This document shows positions 26,204 to 35,607 of a stretch of 64,000 bases of DNA, piece after piece; within the stretch, counting starts at the first letter, position 1, and every line of letters starts with the position of its first letter. The stretch comes from Desulfurobacterium indicum. Its GTDB lineage: Bacteria; Aquificota; Aquificia; Desulfurobacteriales; Desulfurobacteriaceae. A program made the position numbers and the translations under genes. The stretch is from contig NZ_MOEN01000004.1 of assembly GCF_001968985.1 (NCBI RefSeq), positions 1 to 64,000 of the forward strand, written 5' to 3'. The notes beneath the pieces are model-generated. The model worked only from the letters and a program-made list of their open reading frames with translations, made no database searches and was not told where the DNA came from.

Positions 26204-26977
26204 TTGGAAAAGGAAACAATCTTAAAAGATAAATATGCAAAGCTTGATGTCTTAGCCTTAACTATCTCTATTTTTATACATATTTTTGCCCTTAGCATAC
26301 TCCACATAAAAAACAGTATTTTGAAAACAAAGGAATTTGAAGTTATAGACTTCAACGCTTTCAGCCTGGATACCGAAGTTGACTCTAACTTGATCGCACT
26401 TAAAAGCAATCCCGGAAAATCAACGTCCCTCTCCAGTGCAGATATGAGGGTGGAGATACCCTCAGGAATGATTGTTAAAAACAACAGTAGGGGAAGTTCT
26501 GGAAAAACAATTATTCCCAAAGCTGTCAAATCGGGGGGAGAAAAAGCATTACTAACTATAAAAACAGGAAGGAAAAACTCTCCGACATCAAAAAGGACAA
26601 ACAGCCACTCCCTTGGAAATGTAGGATACACACTATCAATTTCAGATAGTACGAGTGGAAGCGGAAAAGGCTCCTTCTCCGACCTGAAAGTAAAAGGCTC
26701 TCCAATAGCACCTTACGCACTGAAAATTAAAAAAATCATAATGAACAATTGGAAAAATCCATATGCAGGAACAAACAAAGATTTGACAGTAGAAGTGTCT
26801 TTCACAATAAATAAAGAAGGAAAAATGACTTCTTTCAATATTGAAAGACTATCAAAAGACAGCCTGTTTAACGACGCGGCAATAAACGCCATATACAGTT
26901 CAGCCCCTTTCCCTCCAATACCAAAAAATATACCCATCGACAGTCTCACCTTAAAAGTAAGGTTTGAGGTAAAATAA
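26204..26977 (+). CDS. TonB-like protein (C-terminal TonB domain)
   Basis: 257 residues from a TTG start. One N-terminal membrane anchor (LDVLALTISIFIHIFALSIL, about 14-33), a long low-complexity periplasmic linker rich in Ser, Gly and Lys, and a TonB-type C-terminal domain (about 165-257) with Y..KI...I..NW..P, LTVEVSFTINKEGKMTSFNIERLSKDSLFNDAAINAI and the proline-rich PFPPIP. TonB passes inner-membrane energy to outer-membrane receptors. ExbB/ExbD and receptors are not adjacent. The linker is not the proline-lysine type of E. coli TonB. Confidence 0.72.
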   Translation: MEKETILKDKYAKLDVLALTISIFIHIFALSILHIKNSILKTKEFEVIDFNAFSLDTEVDSNLIALKSNPGKSTSLSSADMRVEIPSGMIVKNNSRGSSGKTIIPKAVKSGGEKALLTIKTGRKNSPTSKRTNSHSLGNVGYTLSISDSTSGSGKGSFSDLKVKGSPIAPYALKIKKIIMNNWKNPYAGTNKDLTVEVSFTINKEGKMTSFNIERLSKDSLFNDAAINAIYSSAPFPPIPKNIPIDSLTLKVRFEVK

Positions 26978-26978
26978 A

Positions 26979-27611
26979 GTGAAGGAAACTTTTCTCACTC
27001 TTCTTTTGAATGGCTACTTCAAAACATTGAAAACAGAAATTCAACTTAACAAAGGAGCTATATTCCCTTCTCCTCAAAACCCGGGAATATATATGTTCTG
27101 GCACGGTAGAATGTTAATTCTCCCTTTTGCCTTTAAAGACAAAGGAAGTCTTGTAAAAGTTCTTATAAGCAGGCACAGAGATGGGGAGAAAATAGCACGG
27201 ATAATACACAAGCTTGGATTTGGAACAGTAAGAGGTTCGACAGGGATCAGAAAGGGGGGAGACAAAGCTTTCAGAGAGTTAATCAAAGCTCTGCAAAATG
27301 GATACAGTATAGCAATAACACCAGACGGACCAAGAGGTCCAAAAGAGAAGTTAAAGCCGGGAGTGGCAAAACTGGCGATGTTATCGGGAATTCCAGTTTT
27401 CCCTGTTACTTTCTCCACAAACAGGGGCAAAAAACTCGATTCATGGGACAGTTTTTTAGTGCCATACCCCTTCTCAAAATGCAAAATCATAATAGACAAA
27501 CCGCTTATCCCAAAAGAAAATGAAGATTTAAAAAGTTTCTCTAATAGGTTAGAATTAAGCTTAAAGAATCTTACACAACAGATTGACGGAGAGATGGGAT
27601 GGAAAACTTAA
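26979..27611 (+). CDS. DUF374 lysophospholipid acyltransferase-like protein
   Basis: 210 residues. Diagnostic DUF374 features: YMFWHGRMLILPF near 32-44, SRHRDGEKIARIIHKLGFGTVRGSTGIRKGGDKAFRELI near 64-102, and ITPDGPRGPKEKLKPG near 113-128. The family belongs to the PlsC-like acyltransferases and is linked to lipid A or lipoprotein acylation, but the substrate cannot be read from sequence. GTG start, one base after the TonB-like stop; the end overlaps the next gene by 13 bases. Cytoplasmic face of the inner membrane expected. Confidence 0.78.
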   Translation: MKETFLTLLLNGYFKTLKTEIQLNKGAIFPSPQNPGIYMFWHGRMLILPFAFKDKGSLVKVLISRHRDGEKIARIIHKLGFGTVRGSTGIRKGGDKAFRELIKALQNGYSIAITPDGPRGPKEKLKPGVAKLAMLSGIPVFPVTFSTNRGKKLDSWDSFLVPYPFSKCKIIIDKPLIPKENEDLKSFSNRLELSLKNLTQQIDGEMGWKT

Positions 27612-28366
27612 TAGCTGTAATGAGTGACTACGGACTTAAAGATACATACGTCGGAACTTTAAAAGCAACTCTTTATATGAACAATCCAGAAGCGCGCGTA
27701 GTTGACATTACTCATTATATAAGACCTTTTGATCTGGTAGACGCTGCAATCAAATTAAAATGGTCATACAAATATTTTCCATCAGGCACCGTTTTTTTAA
27801 TAGCCGTTGATCCTGACCCATCAGCGGAGCTTTTGATAATATCAACGGAAAAATACTACATAGTAACACCTAACAATGGTATCCCGAGCTTGATGCTGGA
27901 AGAAGAACCTGCCGATTCTGTGTATGTAATTACGGCAGATCACTATTTCATAGAAGGAAAGGGGAATTTCAGAGGAAGAAACCAGCTTGCTCCGATAGCC
28001 GCTCAACTTGCGAAATTTCAATCTCCGTTTTATCTTGGAGACAGCAAAGATCTATCAATAATTAAAAGATTCAGAATTCCTTCTCCTAAAGAAATCGCTC
28101 CAGGAAAATTCGAATGTATAGTCATAGATGTTGATGGATTCGGTAATCTCATATTAAACATGGAAAGCACAGGACAACTACCATCAAAAGTAACGATAAA
28201 CGGCGTTGAGATAACAAACGCGTCAGAAAATTTTGAAAACTATCAGAAAGGCGAATTTTTTGTATCGATAAACCCAGAAGGACACTATCAGATAATATCC
28301 TACATGGCATCTGCCGCAAGATTGCTAAAAGCAACCAGAGGAACAAAAGTAACAGTGGAGTTTTAA
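27599..28366 (+). CDS. SAM hydroxide adenosyltransferase (DUF62 family)
   Basis: 255 residues. Family features: VMSDYGLKDTYVGTLKATL at the N-terminus (catalytic aspartate in SDYG), VDITHYIRPFDLVDAA near 35-50, FLIAVDPDP near 66, the substrate loop VTPNNGI near 90-97, and the C-terminal domain with FGNLILNM. The reaction splits S-adenosylmethionine to adenosine and methionine; its physiological role is unclear, and relatives are fluorinases and chlorinases. Translationally coupled to the acyltransferase gene and ending one base before mnmG. Confidence 0.85.
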   Translation: MENLIAVMSDYGLKDTYVGTLKATLYMNNPEARVVDITHYIRPFDLVDAAIKLKWSYKYFPSGTVFLIAVDPDPSAELLIISTEKYYIVTPNNGIPSLMLEEEPADSVYVITADHYFIEGKGNFRGRNQLAPIAAQLAKFQSPFYLGDSKDLSIIKRFRIPSPKEIAPGKFECIVIDVDGFGNLILNMESTGQLPSKVTINGVEITNASENFENYQKGEFFVSINPEGHYQIISYMASAARLLKATRGTKVTVEF

Positions 28367-30274
28367 ATGTGGGACAGTGTTTACGATGTAATAGTTGTAG
28401 GTGCAGGCCATGCAGGATGTGAAGCAGCACTTGCTGCGGCAAGAATGGGCTGCAAAACGGCATTGTTCACCATAAATGTTGACAAAATAGCCGAAATGTC
28501 CTGTAACCCGTCAATTGGCGGCGTGGCAAAAGGAACGGTGGTAAGAGAAATTGATGCCTTAGGTGGCGAAATGGCGAAAAATATTGACGCCACAGGTATT
28601 CAGTTTCGGATTCTCAACAAGAAAAAAGGACCTGCCGTCAGAGCTCCGAGGGCACAGGCAGACAAGGAAGCTTACCGTAAAAGAATGAGAATAGTTATAG
28701 AAAATACTGAAAACCTTGACATAATACAGCAAATAGTTGACGATATAATCGTTGAAAACCAAAAAGTAAAAGGTGTTTTAACACACATAGGAGCAAGATA
28801 CGCAGCAAAGGCGGTGGTAGTTACAGCTGGAACGTTCTTAAAAGGAAAAATAATCATCGGATTTGAAGAATTTGAAGGCGGCAGAATGTGGGAACCGGCT
28901 GCCAACAAACTCTCCGATTTCTACATAAAGCACGGATTCCGTGTTGCAAGACTTAAAACTGGAACACCGACAAGGTTAGACGGTAGAACACTTGATTTCT
29001 CAAAAATGGAAGAGCAGCCGGGAGACGAGCCGCCACCGTTTTTTTCCTACTGGACAGAGCCAAGGGAAATCAAGCAGATACCCTGCTATATAACATATAC
29101 AACACCTGAAACCCACGAAATCATAAGGAAAAACCTTCACCGTTCCCCCATGTACGGCGAAAAAAAATTAATAACAGGAACAGGCGTTAGATACTGTCCC
29201 TCAATAGAGGATAAAATTGTAAAGTTCCCCGACAGACAGAGACACCACGTTTTTGTCGAACCTGAGGGAAGAGACACCATAGAGTTTTATCCGAATGGAA
29301 CATCAACAAGCCTCCCTTATGATGTTCAGGAAGCGATAATACACTCCATTCCAGGGCTTGAAAATGCAAAAATAATAAGACCCGCCTACGGTATAGAGTA
29401 TGATTTCATAGACCCGACACATCTATATCCGACACTTGAAACTAAAATAATCAAAGGACTTTTCAACGCAGGGCAGGTCAACGGAACAACAGGTTATGAA
29501 GAGGCAGCAGGACAGGGCATTGTTGCTGGCATCAATGCGGCGTTGCTTGCAAAGGGAAGCGACGAAAAGTTTATTTTAGAAAGAGACGAAGCCTACATCG
29601 GCGTTATGATAGATGACCTTGTAAACAAAGGTGTAAGAGAACCCTACAGACTTTTTACCTCAAGGGCAGAATACAGGCTGCTCTTAAGATACGACAACGC
29701 AGATTTAAGACTGGCAAAATACGGTTATAAATTTGGTTTGATAACGGAAAAACAGTATGAGAAAGTAAAGAAAAAGTATGAAACAGTCAAAATCTTTATA
29801 GAAAAACTGAGAGAACTAAAAGTTAAACCGGAAAAAATAAACCTGATACTGGAAAAAGAAGGAACAACACCTATAAAAGAAACAACAAGCTGCTACGACC
29901 TATTAAAAAGACCGGAAGTCAAACTTTCATCACTTTTAAAAGTTGTCAAGCTTCCAGAAGTTGAAAGCATAGATAAAAAAACACTCAAAGAAGCACTGGA
30001 AGAAACTGAAATAGAGATAAAATACGAAGGTTACATAAAAAGACAGCTTGAGGATATTAAAAAATTCAGAAAGTTAGAAAACATAAAAATACCGGAAGAT
30101 TTTGACTATGACTCCGTTCCCATATCAACAGAGGAAAAGCAGAAACTTAAAGAAGCAAAACCCCTCACTCTAGGACAGGCATCAAGACTTGAAGGTATAA
30201 GACCTGCATCCATATCCATTCTTTCTGTTTACATAAACAGATGGAAGTCCCGTAAAGAGGAAAAAAGTGATTAA
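28367..30274 (+). CDS. mnmG: tRNA uridine 5-carboxymethylaminomethyl modification enzyme
   Basis: 635 residues. FAD loop VVGAGHAGCEAALAAARMG near 11-29, CNPSIGGVAKG near 47-57 with the catalytic cysteine, RAPRAQADKEAYR near 93-105, GTGVRYCPSIEDKIV with the second cysteine near 271-285, and YEEAAGQGIVAG near 377-388. With MnmE it modifies the wobble uridine of several tRNAs. Starts directly after the DUF62 stop; its end overlaps rsmG by eight bases, an arrangement (gidA-gidB) common in bacteria. mnmE is not in this window. Confidence 0.96.
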   Translation: MWDSVYDVIVVGAGHAGCEAALAAARMGCKTALFTINVDKIAEMSCNPSIGGVAKGTVVREIDALGGEMAKNIDATGIQFRILNKKKGPAVRAPRAQADKEAYRKRMRIVIENTENLDIIQQIVDDIIVENQKVKGVLTHIGARYAAKAVVVTAGTFLKGKIIIGFEEFEGGRMWEPAANKLSDFYIKHGFRVARLKTGTPTRLDGRTLDFSKMEEQPGDEPPPFFSYWTEPREIKQIPCYITYTTPETHEIIRKNLHRSPMYGEKKLITGTGVRYCPSIEDKIVKFPDRQRHHVFVEPEGRDTIEFYPNGTSTSLPYDVQEAIIHSIPGLENAKIIRPAYGIEYDFIDPTHLYPTLETKIIKGLFNAGQVNGTTGYEEAAGQGIVAGINAALLAKGSDEKFILERDEAYIGVMIDDLVNKGVREPYRLFTSRAEYRLLLRYDNADLRLAKYGYKFGLITEKQYEKVKKKYETVKIFIEKLRELKVKPEKINLILEKEGTTPIKETTSCYDLLKRPEVKLSSLLKVVKLPEVESIDKKTLKEALEETEIEIKYEGYIKRQLEDIKKFRKLENIKIPEDFDYDSVPISTEEKQKLKEAKPLTLGQASRLEGIRPASISILSVYINRWKSRKEEKSD

Positions 30275-30896
30275 GGACCTCTGCACCCTTAACAGCATAA
30301 GCCTGCTAGATGAAGCTTTTGAAAAGCTTGAAATTTACAAATCCCTCTTAAAAAAATGGGGGAAAAGGATAAACATAACATCCATACTAAAAGACGAAGA
30401 GATTGAGAAAAAGCATTTTTTTGATTCATTGACAGGAATCAAGGCTTTTGAAAAAGCTGGAATTAACTTGAAAGGTAAGCACATAGCTGACATAGGCTCC
30501 GGAGGCGGTTTTCCGGGAATGGTACTTGCCGTCGCACTTCCGGAAACAAATTTCACCCTCGTAGAACCAAGACACAAAAGATGCATTTTTCTGGAACAGG
30601 TGAAAAGAACTCTGAAACTTAACAACGTCTCAATAGAATGTAGAAGAATCGAAGAGGTGAAAGAGAAAGACTTTGATATTCTAACAATGAGAGCTGTAGA
30701 AGATCCGAAAAGTGCAGTAAAGATAACAAAGCCTTTTCTTAAAAATGGAGCAACATTATGTATTTATCGTGGAAAAGAGCCGTTTACAGATGAAATTCCC
30801 GGTTTTACAATTGAAATGATAAATCTTGACCTTAAAGGAGTAAACTTTAAACGACACTTTCTCTTTATAAGAAAGGAGGTAAACGTTGGAACCTGA
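30267..30896 (+). CDS. rsmG: 16S rRNA m7G527 methyltransferase
   Basis: 209 residues. HFFDSLTGI near 51 and the SAM motif ADIGSGGGFPGMVLAVALPE near 73-92 are typical of RsmG (GidB), followed by LVEPRHKRCIFLEQV. It methylates G527 of 16S rRNA in the decoding region. GTG start inside the mnmG end; the stop overlaps the following small GNAT gene by 11 bases. Confidence 0.94.
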   Translation: MIKDLCTLNSISLLDEAFEKLEIYKSLLKKWGKRINITSILKDEEIEKKHFFDSLTGIKAFEKAGINLKGKHIADIGSGGGFPGMVLAVALPETNFTLVEPRHKRCIFLEQVKRTLKLNNVSIECRRIEEVKEKDFDILTMRAVEDPKSAVKITKPFLKNGATLCIYRGKEPFTDEIPGFTIEMINLDLKGVNFKRHFLFIRKEVNVGT

Positions 30897-31149
30897 AATC
30901 ATCGGAGAAAGAATTGTCCTTAAACTCGAAAACGAAGAAGCGTTTGTTAAATTTAAAATCGAACAGAACATAATAATGGTAACCACAACCTACGTCCCCG
31001 AATCACAAAGAGGAAAAGGTATTGCAGGAAAGCTGAACGCAAAATTGGTAGAAATGGCTAAAGAAAAAGGAATGAAAATATATCCTCTGTGTGAATATAC
31101 AAGAAAATACCTTGAACGCAAACAATTCCATGATTTAATACATGAATAA
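30886..31149 (+). CDS. Small GNAT-like protein (YjdJ/Gtn family)
   Basis: 87 residues from TTG 30886, supported by AAAGGAGG six bases upstream. The core TYVPESQRGKGIAGKLNAKLVEMAKEKGMKIYPLCEYTRKYLERK is the shortened GNAT fold of the N-acetyltransferase-like YjdJ family, with R/Q-x-x-G-x-G/A at QRGKGIAG for CoA binding. It lacks the N-terminal part of full acetyltransferases. Substrate unknown. Last gene of the tRNA-Gly to rsmG run. Confidence 0.8.
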   Translation: MEPEIIGERIVLKLENEEAFVKFKIEQNIIMVTTTYVPESQRGKGIAGKLNAKLVEMAKEKGMKIYPLCEYTRKYLERKQFHDLIHE

Positions 31150-31150
31150 C

Positions 31151-31200
31151 GCAAACAATAATCATTTGCACTTGACTATTTAGAAGAAATGTATTACTTT
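31151..31200 (+). promoter_or_regulatory. Predicted promoter and imperfect palindrome upstream of the efflux operon
   Basis: GCAAACAATAATCATTTGC (31151-31169) is a 19-base imperfect palindrome (7 of 9 arm positions). It ends two bases before TTGACT (31172-31177), a 17-base spacer and a weak TACTTT (31195-31200). Possible regulator site for the efflux operon. Confidence 0.33.
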
Positions 31201-31241
31201 GATACACAACTGAACGAAGATTCAGAGGATAAGGTGAAAAG

Positions 31242-32483
31242 ATGAGAAAAATTATTGCACTGCTACTTCTTTTAACAGCAAACGGTTACAGCATGACCAT
31301 CACAGAACTGCAAGAAACTCTGAAAAATAACAACCTGGAAATCAAACAGTCCTTTAAAAATCTTGAATCTGTGAAATTTCAAAAAAAGGCAGATATTAGA
31401 AAGTTCTTCCCCATTTTAAACTTTCAAGCATCAGCTTCAAGGTTTTACCCATACACAACCACAATGGGGGAATCCTGGGAAAACGATTTTACTGCCGGCA
31501 TAACTGCAACTGCAAATATCTGGAACTTTCAGACAAAAACAAAGGTAAACATTGACTCTGTTCAGATAAAAAGCCAGCAGTTAAACATAGATAAAACGTT
31601 TGAAGACATCTATCTACAAGGTATATCCTTCCTTATTCAACTGAAAGGAGCAGAAAAAACAATAGCACTAAGAAAAAAAGAACTAGAAAATGCAAAGAAA
31701 ATATATAAAGTCGCGAAATCAAAATACGACCAGGGATTAGTTCTGATAACAGATGTTCTAAAAGCAAGAGCTAACATTGAAAAGACAAAGAGCAACCTGA
31801 TCGCATCAGAAGGTGAAAAGGAGAAAATAGAAACAGCACTGCAAAATCTTTTAAACACGGACAAACCTGTAACAGCAGATGTGAAACTTTCTAACAACTT
31901 TACTATTCCATCTGCCAAAGAACTCGTAAAGGAAGCCCTGAAAAAACGAAAAGAGTTGGCAATCCAGAAATTAAAAATCAAAACCGCTGAACTAAACATT
32001 CAATCGGTAAAAGATACCAATAAACCATCAATAACGGCTTCTGCTTCATACTTCCGCGAAAGCTCTGACCTATCATTTAAAAATGAGAACTACAACCTCC
32101 AGCTAAGTCTGAACTGGAAAATTTTCGACTCATTTCAAACAAAATATGAAGCACTATCTGCAGAGAAAGAAAAAGAAATAGCTGAAATTGAACTAAAAAG
32201 GCTTGAAAATCAGATAAAAAAAGAAGTTCTAGACAGTTATACAGACTTCCAAATATCAAAGGCAAACCTTGAAAACGCAAAAAGTTACCTTGAATTTGCC
32301 AGAAAAACATTCGAAAGAACACTCAATGAATATGAACTTGGCGTTTCCGATCTTGTCTCCCTTCTATCGGCATATAACGAATATGTAAATGCAGAAGAAA
32401 ACTATACAAACAACCTTGTCAACCTTAACATCGCATACTATAAACTACTAAAAAGCGCTGGAATGCTTGGAGGAACAAAGTGA
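31242..32483 (+). CDS. TolC-family outer membrane efflux protein
   Basis: 413 residues with a signal peptide (RKIIALLLLLTANGYS). Two repeats of long alpha-helical and beta-strand segments, as in TolC: ITELQETLKNNNLEIKQS near 20, KSKYDQGLVLITDVLKARANIEK near 155-178, and in the second half TFERTLNEYELGVSDLVSLLSAYNEYVNAEENYTNNLVNLNIAYYKLLKSAG. It forms the trimeric outer-membrane duct of a tripartite pump. Overlaps the next gene by four bases. Confidence 0.88.
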   Translation: MRKIIALLLLLTANGYSMTITELQETLKNNNLEIKQSFKNLESVKFQKKADIRKFFPILNFQASASRFYPYTTTMGESWENDFTAGITATANIWNFQTKTKVNIDSVQIKSQQLNIDKTFEDIYLQGISFLIQLKGAEKTIALRKKELENAKKIYKVAKSKYDQGLVLITDVLKARANIEKTKSNLIASEGEKEKIETALQNLLNTDKPVTADVKLSNNFTIPSAKELVKEALKKRKELAIQKLKIKTAELNIQSVKDTNKPSITASASYFRESSDLSFKNENYNLQLSLNWKIFDSFQTKYEALSAEKEKEIAEIELKRLENQIKKEVLDSYTDFQISKANLENAKSYLEFARKTFERTLNEYELGVSDLVSLLSAYNEYVNAEENYTNNLVNLNIAYYKLLKSAGMLGGTK

Positions 32484-33721
32484 AAAAACTAATAGCCCTG
32501 ATAGGAATAATCATACTGATAGCAGCAGGAATGTTTTTTATCAAAAGAAGCAAAAGCAAAGAACTAATTCCTGTTAAAACGGTTAAAGTTAAAAGAGGCA
32601 CTGTAAAAAACGTCGTTGAAGCATCTGGAATGATGAAACCTCAGGTAGGTGCTAAAGTTAAAGTAGGGGCGAGAATTTCAGGAACTGTTATAAAAGAAAA
32701 CGTCAAAGTCGGAGATTTTGTTAAGAAAGGTGATCTCATAGCAGTAATAGACAACCGGGAATTAAGGGAAAACCTAAAGATAGCCGAAGCAAACCTTAAA
32801 GAAATTGAAAAAAACTATCCTAAAAAGATAAAAACTCAAGAGCTTGCCGTAAAAAGTGCACAGGCAAACCTAAAATCTGCAGAATTAAAGCTAAAGACAG
32901 AAAAAGCAAACTATGAACTTAAAAAGTGGGAATTTGAAAGACAGAAAAATCTCTTTAAAACGGGATATACGACAGAAAACGCATACAGACAGGCAAAAGC
33001 TGCCTTTGAAAATGCTCAAAACAGCCTGAAAGCCGCCGAAGAAGCTGTAAAACAGGCAAAGCTTGCCCTCGAAAAGGAAAGTGAAGCACTCTCACAGCTG
33101 AAAACAGAGTTTCAAGAAAAACTCAAGCAGGCAAAAGCCCAGTATGAACAGGCAAAAATAAGATTCTCTTATTCATATATTTATGCTCCTAAATCTGGTG
33201 TTATCTCTTACGTCTCCACACAAGAAGGGGAAACAGTAGTGGCAGGATTGAACGCACCGGAATTCGTAACAATCCTCGTGCCTGATAAACTTGAAAACTG
33301 GATATACGTAGATGAAACGGAGATAGGAAAGATAAAGAAGGGACAAAAAGTACAGTTTACCGTAGATACATACAGAAACAAAACATTTGAAGGGAAGGTT
33401 GTTGAAATATACCCTGAGCCGAAGGTTCTCAACAACGTTGTTTATTACATCGTCGTAGCAAGAGGCTTTAAAAAAGCGGCCCTCTTAAAACCTGATATGA
33501 CAACCCACAACGAAATTATTATAGGTATTAAGAAAAACGTGCTGGTTGTTCCAAACAATGCCGTTAAATGGAAAAAAGGGAAATATGTAGTCTATAAAGT
33601 CGTTAACGGAAAAGTGAAAGAAGTTCCTGTGAAGGTAGGCTGGTCTGACGATAAATACATGGAAATCGTTAAAGGCCTGAAAGAAGGCGACACAATAGCA
33701 CTCAAGGTAAAGGTGAAATAA
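32480..33721 (+). CDS. Periplasmic membrane-fusion protein, MacA/HlyD type
   Basis: 413 residues. N-terminal membrane anchor LIALIGIIILIAAGMFFI; the biotinyl-lipoyl-like barrel VGARISGTVIKENVKVGDFVKKGDLIAVID near 54-84; a long coiled coil (about 95-235) with alternating A, K, E and Q; then the second lipoyl half IYAPKSGVISYVSTQEGETV near 234-253 and a beta-barrel/membrane-proximal part. It bridges the TolC duct to the inner-membrane ABC components. ATG overlaps the tolC-like stop; the ATPase gene starts right after its stop codon. Confidence 0.9.
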   Translation: MKKLIALIGIIILIAAGMFFIKRSKSKELIPVKTVKVKRGTVKNVVEASGMMKPQVGAKVKVGARISGTVIKENVKVGDFVKKGDLIAVIDNRELRENLKIAEANLKEIEKNYPKKIKTQELAVKSAQANLKSAELKLKTEKANYELKKWEFERQKNLFKTGYTTENAYRQAKAAFENAQNSLKAAEEAVKQAKLALEKESEALSQLKTEFQEKLKQAKAQYEQAKIRFSYSYIYAPKSGVISYVSTQEGETVVAGLNAPEFVTILVPDKLENWIYVDETEIGKIKKGQKVQFTVDTYRNKTFEGKVVEIYPEPKVLNNVVYYIVVARGFKKAALLKPDMTTHNEIIIGIKKNVLVVPNNAVKWKKGKYVVYKVVNGKVKEVPVKVGWSDDKYMEIVKGLKEGDTIALKVKVK

Positions 33722-34411
33722 ATGGAACTCATTAAGCTTGAAAATATAACAAAAACTTTTTATCAGGGAGACATAGAAACAAAAGTCCTGAAAGGGATAA
33801 ACCTTACAATTAATGAGGGAGATTTTGTCGCCATAATGGGGCCTTCCGGTTCTGGTAAATCAACTTTAATGTATATCATTGGATTTCTTGACAAACCTAC
33901 CAGCGGAAAATACTATTTCCGTGGAGAAGATGTATCATCATTTGACGACGACAAAATATCAAGGCTAAGAGGAAGACATATAGGATTTGTTTTTCAATCC
34001 TTCTATCTCGTTCCTTATTTAAACGTGAAAGATAACGTACTCCTCCCCACCATATATCTGAAAGGCAATGAAAGAAAAGAGGTTTTTAAAAATACAACTC
34101 CAGAAAAAAGAGCAGAGGAAATACTAACACGACTCGGACTAAAAGAGAGAATCTCCTTCAGACCGGATCAGCTCTCCGGAGGACAGAAACAGAGAGTTGC
34201 CATAGCAAGGGCTCTAATCAATTCACCATCCTTAATCATAGCCGACGAACCGACAGGAGCCCTTGACCAGGCTTCAGGAAAAGCCGTAATGGAAATATTC
34301 ACGGAGCTTAACAGAGAAGGAAAAACAATACTCATCGTTACCCACGACCCTGAAGTTGCCCGTTACGCCAAAAGAATCATAAGAATAAAAGATGGAGTGA
34401 TTGAAGAGTGA
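33722..34411 (+). CDS. ABC transporter ATPase, MacB/LolD type
   Basis: 229 residues. Walker A GPSGSGKS near 40-47, Q-loop VFQSFYLVPYLNVKDNV, signature LSGGQKQRVAIARAL, Walker B LIIADEPTGALD, and switch histidine in IVTHDPEVA. The VFQ.F.L.P.L..NV and GALD forms are typical of the MacB/LolD/FtsE group that drives periplasmic conformational change. In E. coli MacB this domain is fused to the permease; here it is separate. Overlaps the first permease by four bases. Confidence 0.92.
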   Translation: MELIKLENITKTFYQGDIETKVLKGINLTINEGDFVAIMGPSGSGKSTLMYIIGFLDKPTSGKYYFRGEDVSSFDDDKISRLRGRHIGFVFQSFYLVPYLNVKDNVLLPTIYLKGNERKEVFKNTTPEKRAEEILTRLGLKERISFRPDQLSGGQKQRVAIARALINSPSLIIADEPTGALDQASGKAVMEIFTELNREGKTILIVTHDPEVARYAKRIIRIKDGVIEE

Positions 34412-35604
34412 ACGGGCTTTACTTTAAAGATCTATTTTCGTCTCTATATCATAATAAGGTTAGAACGGCTTTTGCACTGCTCGGTATTGTAATGGGAGTA
34501 GCTTCATTGGTTTTAATCGTTGCGGCAATACAGGGAAGCACCTTAAGAGCAAGAAAAATAATACAGAAACTCGGTCCTGATTCAATATTTATTGTATCGG
34601 GAAAAATGGGAGCAGGCCCAAGACACAGAACTATGACGCTTACCATACAGGATGTAAAAGATATATCAAGACTGGAAGGTATATTTGCACTAACTTACGG
34701 ACTGATTAAACCGGTAAGAATTTCTGCAGGAAAGTATGCCAAAACCACAACCAGCTTTGGAGTCGGCCCTAACTGGATAACCTCATGGGACTACCGTATG
34801 GACATAGGAAGGGACTTCACACCTAACGATTTTAAAAACTTTAGAAAGGTATGTATTGTCGGTTGGGACGTAGCAAACTTCCTGTTTCCAAACCAAAATC
34901 CCATAGGTAAAGTTATCATTGTTGAAAAAACTCCTTTCAGGATAATAGGTGTCTATAAAAGAAGAGGGAAAACTCCTCAAGGAAGAAACATGGATGACAG
35001 AATTTTCATACCTTATCCCATTTACAAAAAAGTCGTTTTTCCTCTCAAAGAAGACAACATATCTCTTATAAGGTTCCGCGTCCAGAATATGGACGAATAT
35101 GATCTGATACTTAAAGAGACGAAACAGATACTATCAAAACGGCACGACATAAAGGAAGAACTAACCATTATAACGCCGTCTCTTGTAAAGAAAGTGCTTT
35201 CCATGATAAGTGCCAGTCTATCCATGTTTTTAGGACTTGCATCCGTTACAGCTTTGGTTGTCGGCGGATTTGTTCTTTCCAGTATTTTTTACATCAACAT
35301 TTACGTAAGACAGTGGGAAATAGGATTGAGAAGGGCAATGGGAGCAACAAAAAGGGACATTCTCATAAGGATAATGGCAGAAAGCGTGGTAATAGCTATT
35401 ATTGGAGCAATAATAGGAACAGCAATAGGGCTTATCGGTGTTAAAATAGTTTTACCCCTGCTTTCCATTCCAGTTGTTTATCCTGTCGAAGCCTTTATCC
35501 TTGCAGTTTTATTTTCCGTTGCCGTCGGATTGATAGCGTCATACGCACCGGCAAAAAAAGCAGCTGAATTTGAACCGGTAGAATCTTTAAGGTCAAAGGT
35601 TTAA
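34408..35604 (+). CDS. MacB-type permease, copy 1
   Basis: 398 residues (GTG start). Topology as in MacB/FtsX permeases: one N-terminal helix (RTAFALLGIVMGVASLVLIVAAIQG), a large periplasmic domain (about 50-270), then three helices near 275-300, 325-350 and 365-385, with the family motif ERLVEIGLRRA-like QWEIGLRRAMGATKRDI and the terminal YAPAKKAAEFEPVESLR. It passes force from the ATPase to the MacA/TolC channel. Confidence 0.88.
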   Translation: MNGLYFKDLFSSLYHNKVRTAFALLGIVMGVASLVLIVAAIQGSTLRARKIIQKLGPDSIFIVSGKMGAGPRHRTMTLTIQDVKDISRLEGIFALTYGLIKPVRISAGKYAKTTTSFGVGPNWITSWDYRMDIGRDFTPNDFKNFRKVCIVGWDVANFLFPNQNPIGKVIIVEKTPFRIIGVYKRRGKTPQGRNMDDRIFIPYPIYKKVVFPLKEDNISLIRFRVQNMDEYDLILKETKQILSKRHDIKEELTIITPSLVKKVLSMISASLSMFLGLASVTALVVGGFVLSSIFYINIYVRQWEIGLRRAMGATKRDILIRIMAESVVIAIIGAIIGTAIGLIGVKIVLPLLSIPVVYPVEAFILAVLFSVAVGLIASYAPAKKAAEFEPVESLRSKV

Positions 35605-35607
35605 GCG

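Noticed and set aside
26089-26631. Long minus-strand reading frame across the tRNA-Gly and TonB-like gene
   Set aside because: Its end (SGRRDLNPRPSAWEADALPAE) is the well-known false translation of a tRNA antisense strand, and the rest mirrors the TonB-like gene.
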